64,000 bases of DNA from Nostoc sp. KVJ3 (GTDB lineage Bacteria > Cyanobacteriota > Cyanobacteriia > Cyanobacteriales > Nostocaceae), in the NCBI RefSeq assembly GCF_026127265.1, contig NZ_WWFG01000002.1:2046001-2110000 (forward strand), written 5' to 3'. A program made the translations under genes and the position numbers. The notes under the pieces were generated by a model. That model searched no databases and was not told the DNA's origin. It saw nothing but the letters and a program-made list of their open reading frames with translations. Below are positions 62,747-64,000 of this stretch, piece by piece (within the stretch, counting starts at the first letter, position 1; each line of letters begins with the position of its first letter).

Positions 62747-64000
62747 TTGTTCGCCACTTTGTTGGCTTTGATCGTTTTCTGGTGGGGACTACTACCAGAA
62801 ATTGCTTTGGCTCAAACTCAAACTGCACCTCCTCAAGAAGCCAAAACTCAAACTCCATCAGTTCAAAGTTCGATCCAACCTTATCTGGATCGAGTCATTA
62901 AACAATTAACGGAGTTTCGCCTCGACAATGGTTTAAAATTCATTGTTTTGGAACGACATGAAGCGCCTGTGGTTTCTTTTCTTACTTATGCGGATGTCGG
63001 TGGGGTGGATGAGTCAGATGGTAAAACTGGTGTAGCTCACTTTTTAGAACATTTGGCGTTTAAAGGTACAACGCGCATTGGTACACAAAATTACAAAGCC
63101 GAAAAACCTCTATTAGAAAAATTGCAGCAGTTAGATACTCAAATTAAAACAGCAAAAGCCGATGGCAAAAAAGACGAAGCTGTGCGGTTGGAAGCTGAGT
63201 TTAAACAAGTAGAATCACAAGCAGGTAAGCTTGTCAAGCAAAATGAACTAGGGCAAATTGTCGAACAAGCCGGAGGTGTGGGTTTAAATGCCAATACTTC
63301 AACCGAAGCCACCCGTTATTTTTACAGTTTTCCTGCTAATAAGCTGGAACTCTGGATGTCGTTGGAGTCGGAACGATTTCTCGATCCGGTAATTAGTCGT
63401 GAGTTTTATAAAGAGAAAGATGTAATTTTAGAAGAACGACGGATGCGGGTGGAGAATTCACCCATTGGACTGATGCTAGAAAAATTTATCGGTACTGCTT
63501 ATAAAGTGCATCCCTACAAGCGTCCAGTGATTGGTTATGACCAAGATATTCGCAATCTGACACCGGATGATGTGCAGAATTTTTTTGATACTCACTATGT
63601 ACCAAGTAATTTAGCGATCGCTATTGTCGGAGATGTTAACGCGACTCAGGTGAAAAAACTAGCGCAAATTTATTTTGGCCGCTATCAAGCAAAAACCAAA
63701 GCTGTTGAACAAATCCCGGTGGAACCACCACAAAAACAAACACGGGAAGTTACTTTACAGCTAGCTTCTCAACCCTGGTATTTAGAAGGTTATCATCGTC
63801 CGGCAATTACTCATCCAGATAATGCAGTCTATGAAATCATTGGCAGTTTATTAAGTGATGGACGCACGTCGCGGTTATATAAGTCTTTGGTAGAAAAGCA
63901 GCGTTTGGCACTAAGCGCTCAAGGTTACAGTGGATTTCCTGGAGATAAGTATCCAAACTTAATCTTTTTCTATGCTCTCACGGCTCCTGGTCATACAGTT
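62747..64000 (+). CDS. M16 family zinc metallopeptidase (partial, cut by window end)
   Basis: From about 62747 the frame stays open to the end of the window. It encodes a signal peptide (ALIVFWWGLLPEIALAQ) and an M16 (insulinase/pitrilysin-type) peptidase domain with FRLDNGLKFIVLERH, the inverted zinc motif HFLEH (63037-63051) in VAHFLEHLAFKGT, and ERRMRVENSPIG. A charged insertion (KADGKKDEAVRLEAEFKQ) follows the zinc motif. The start is uncertain. No ATG exists in this frame near the signal peptide, and TTG 62747 is the best candidate. The ATG at 62713 is in another frame, so a small frameshift is possible. Cyanobacterial M16 genes are usually followed by a second M16 gene. Confidence 0.85.
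   Translation, partial: MFATLLALIVFWWGLLPEIALAQTQTAPPQEAKTQTPSVQSSIQPYLDRVIKQLTEFRLDNGLKFIVLERHEAPVVSFLTYADVGGVDESDGKTGVAHFLEHLAFKGTTRIGTQNYKAEKPLLEKLQQLDTQIKTAKADGKKDEAVRLEAEFKQVESQAGKLVKQNELGQIVEQAGGVGLNANTSTEATRYFYSFPANKLELWMSLESERFLDPVISREFYKEKDVILEERRMRVENSPIGLMLEKFIGTAYKVHPYKRPVIGYDQDIRNLTPDDVQNFFDTHYVPSNLAIAIVGDVNATQVKKLAQIYFGRYQAKTKAVEQIPVEPPQKQTREVTLQLASQPWYLEGYHRPAITHPDNAVYEIIGSLLSDGRTSRLYKSLVEKQRLALSAQGYSGFPGDKYPNLIFFYALTAPGHTV

Overview
The window is a chromosomal segment from a filamentous, Nostoc-type cyanobacterium. The evidence is a complete psbA (photosystem II D1), the variable chain of ferredoxin-thioredoxin reductase, a cyanobacterial-type PEP carboxylase, very frequent GCGATCGC (HIP1-like) octamers, small protein families known mainly from cyanobacteria (DUF4058, DUF4332, Uma2, DUF1574), and many short intergenic palindromes and MITE-like elements typical of Nostocales genomes. 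No rRNA, tRNA or CRISPR array was seen.

Layout. 1-8.1 kb: relic of a CHAT-domain gene, a prohibitin-like SPFH protein, DUF4058, the C-terminal processing protease ctpC, ispG, and a GNAT acetyltransferase gene split cleanly by an IS630-family insertion. 8.1-19.6 kb: SMI1/KNR4 protein, SelO, histidine phosphatase, ABC exporter, methyltransferase, htpG, rpmB, Uma2 and a cytochrome P450. 19.8-31 kb: dxs (with ispG, a second MEP-pathway gene), small secreted or hypothetical proteins, an aldo/keto reductase, a secreted metallophosphatase-like protein, and a ppc gene whose frame is broken inside a low-complexity insertion. 31.5-41.7 kb: a DUF1574/MBOAT pair likely to acylate an envelope polymer, psbA with a strong terminator, Uma2, malic enzyme, ftrV and small unknown genes.

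42.4-53.6 kb is the most notable region. Five consecutive minus-strand genes encode a TauD-like non-heme iron oxygenase, an FcoT-like hotdog protein, an acyl carrier protein, a one-module NRPS and an acyl-activating ligase. This is the gene set of the actinobacterial isonitrile lipopeptide pathway (scoA-E; Rv0097-Rv0101 in Mycobacterium tuberculosis). Here the NRPS ends in a thioesterase instead of a reductase and starts with a TubC-like docking segment, so the product should differ. A divergent MFS exporter lies beyond the tauD-like gene. The product and its metal-binding role are inferred, not shown.

53.7-64 kb: a DUF4157 (eCIS-core) protein with a 22-residue repeat stalk and a predicted nuclease C-terminus; an FHA protein overlapping a kinase-like/substrate-binding fusion; a two-component pair; DUF4332; a TetR regulator; and the start of an M16 metallopeptidase cut by the window end.

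The intergenic spaces hold an unusually rich set of MITE-like elements, several with readable terminal inverted repeats and target duplications. One appears to be a non-autonomous relative of the IS630 element in the same window.
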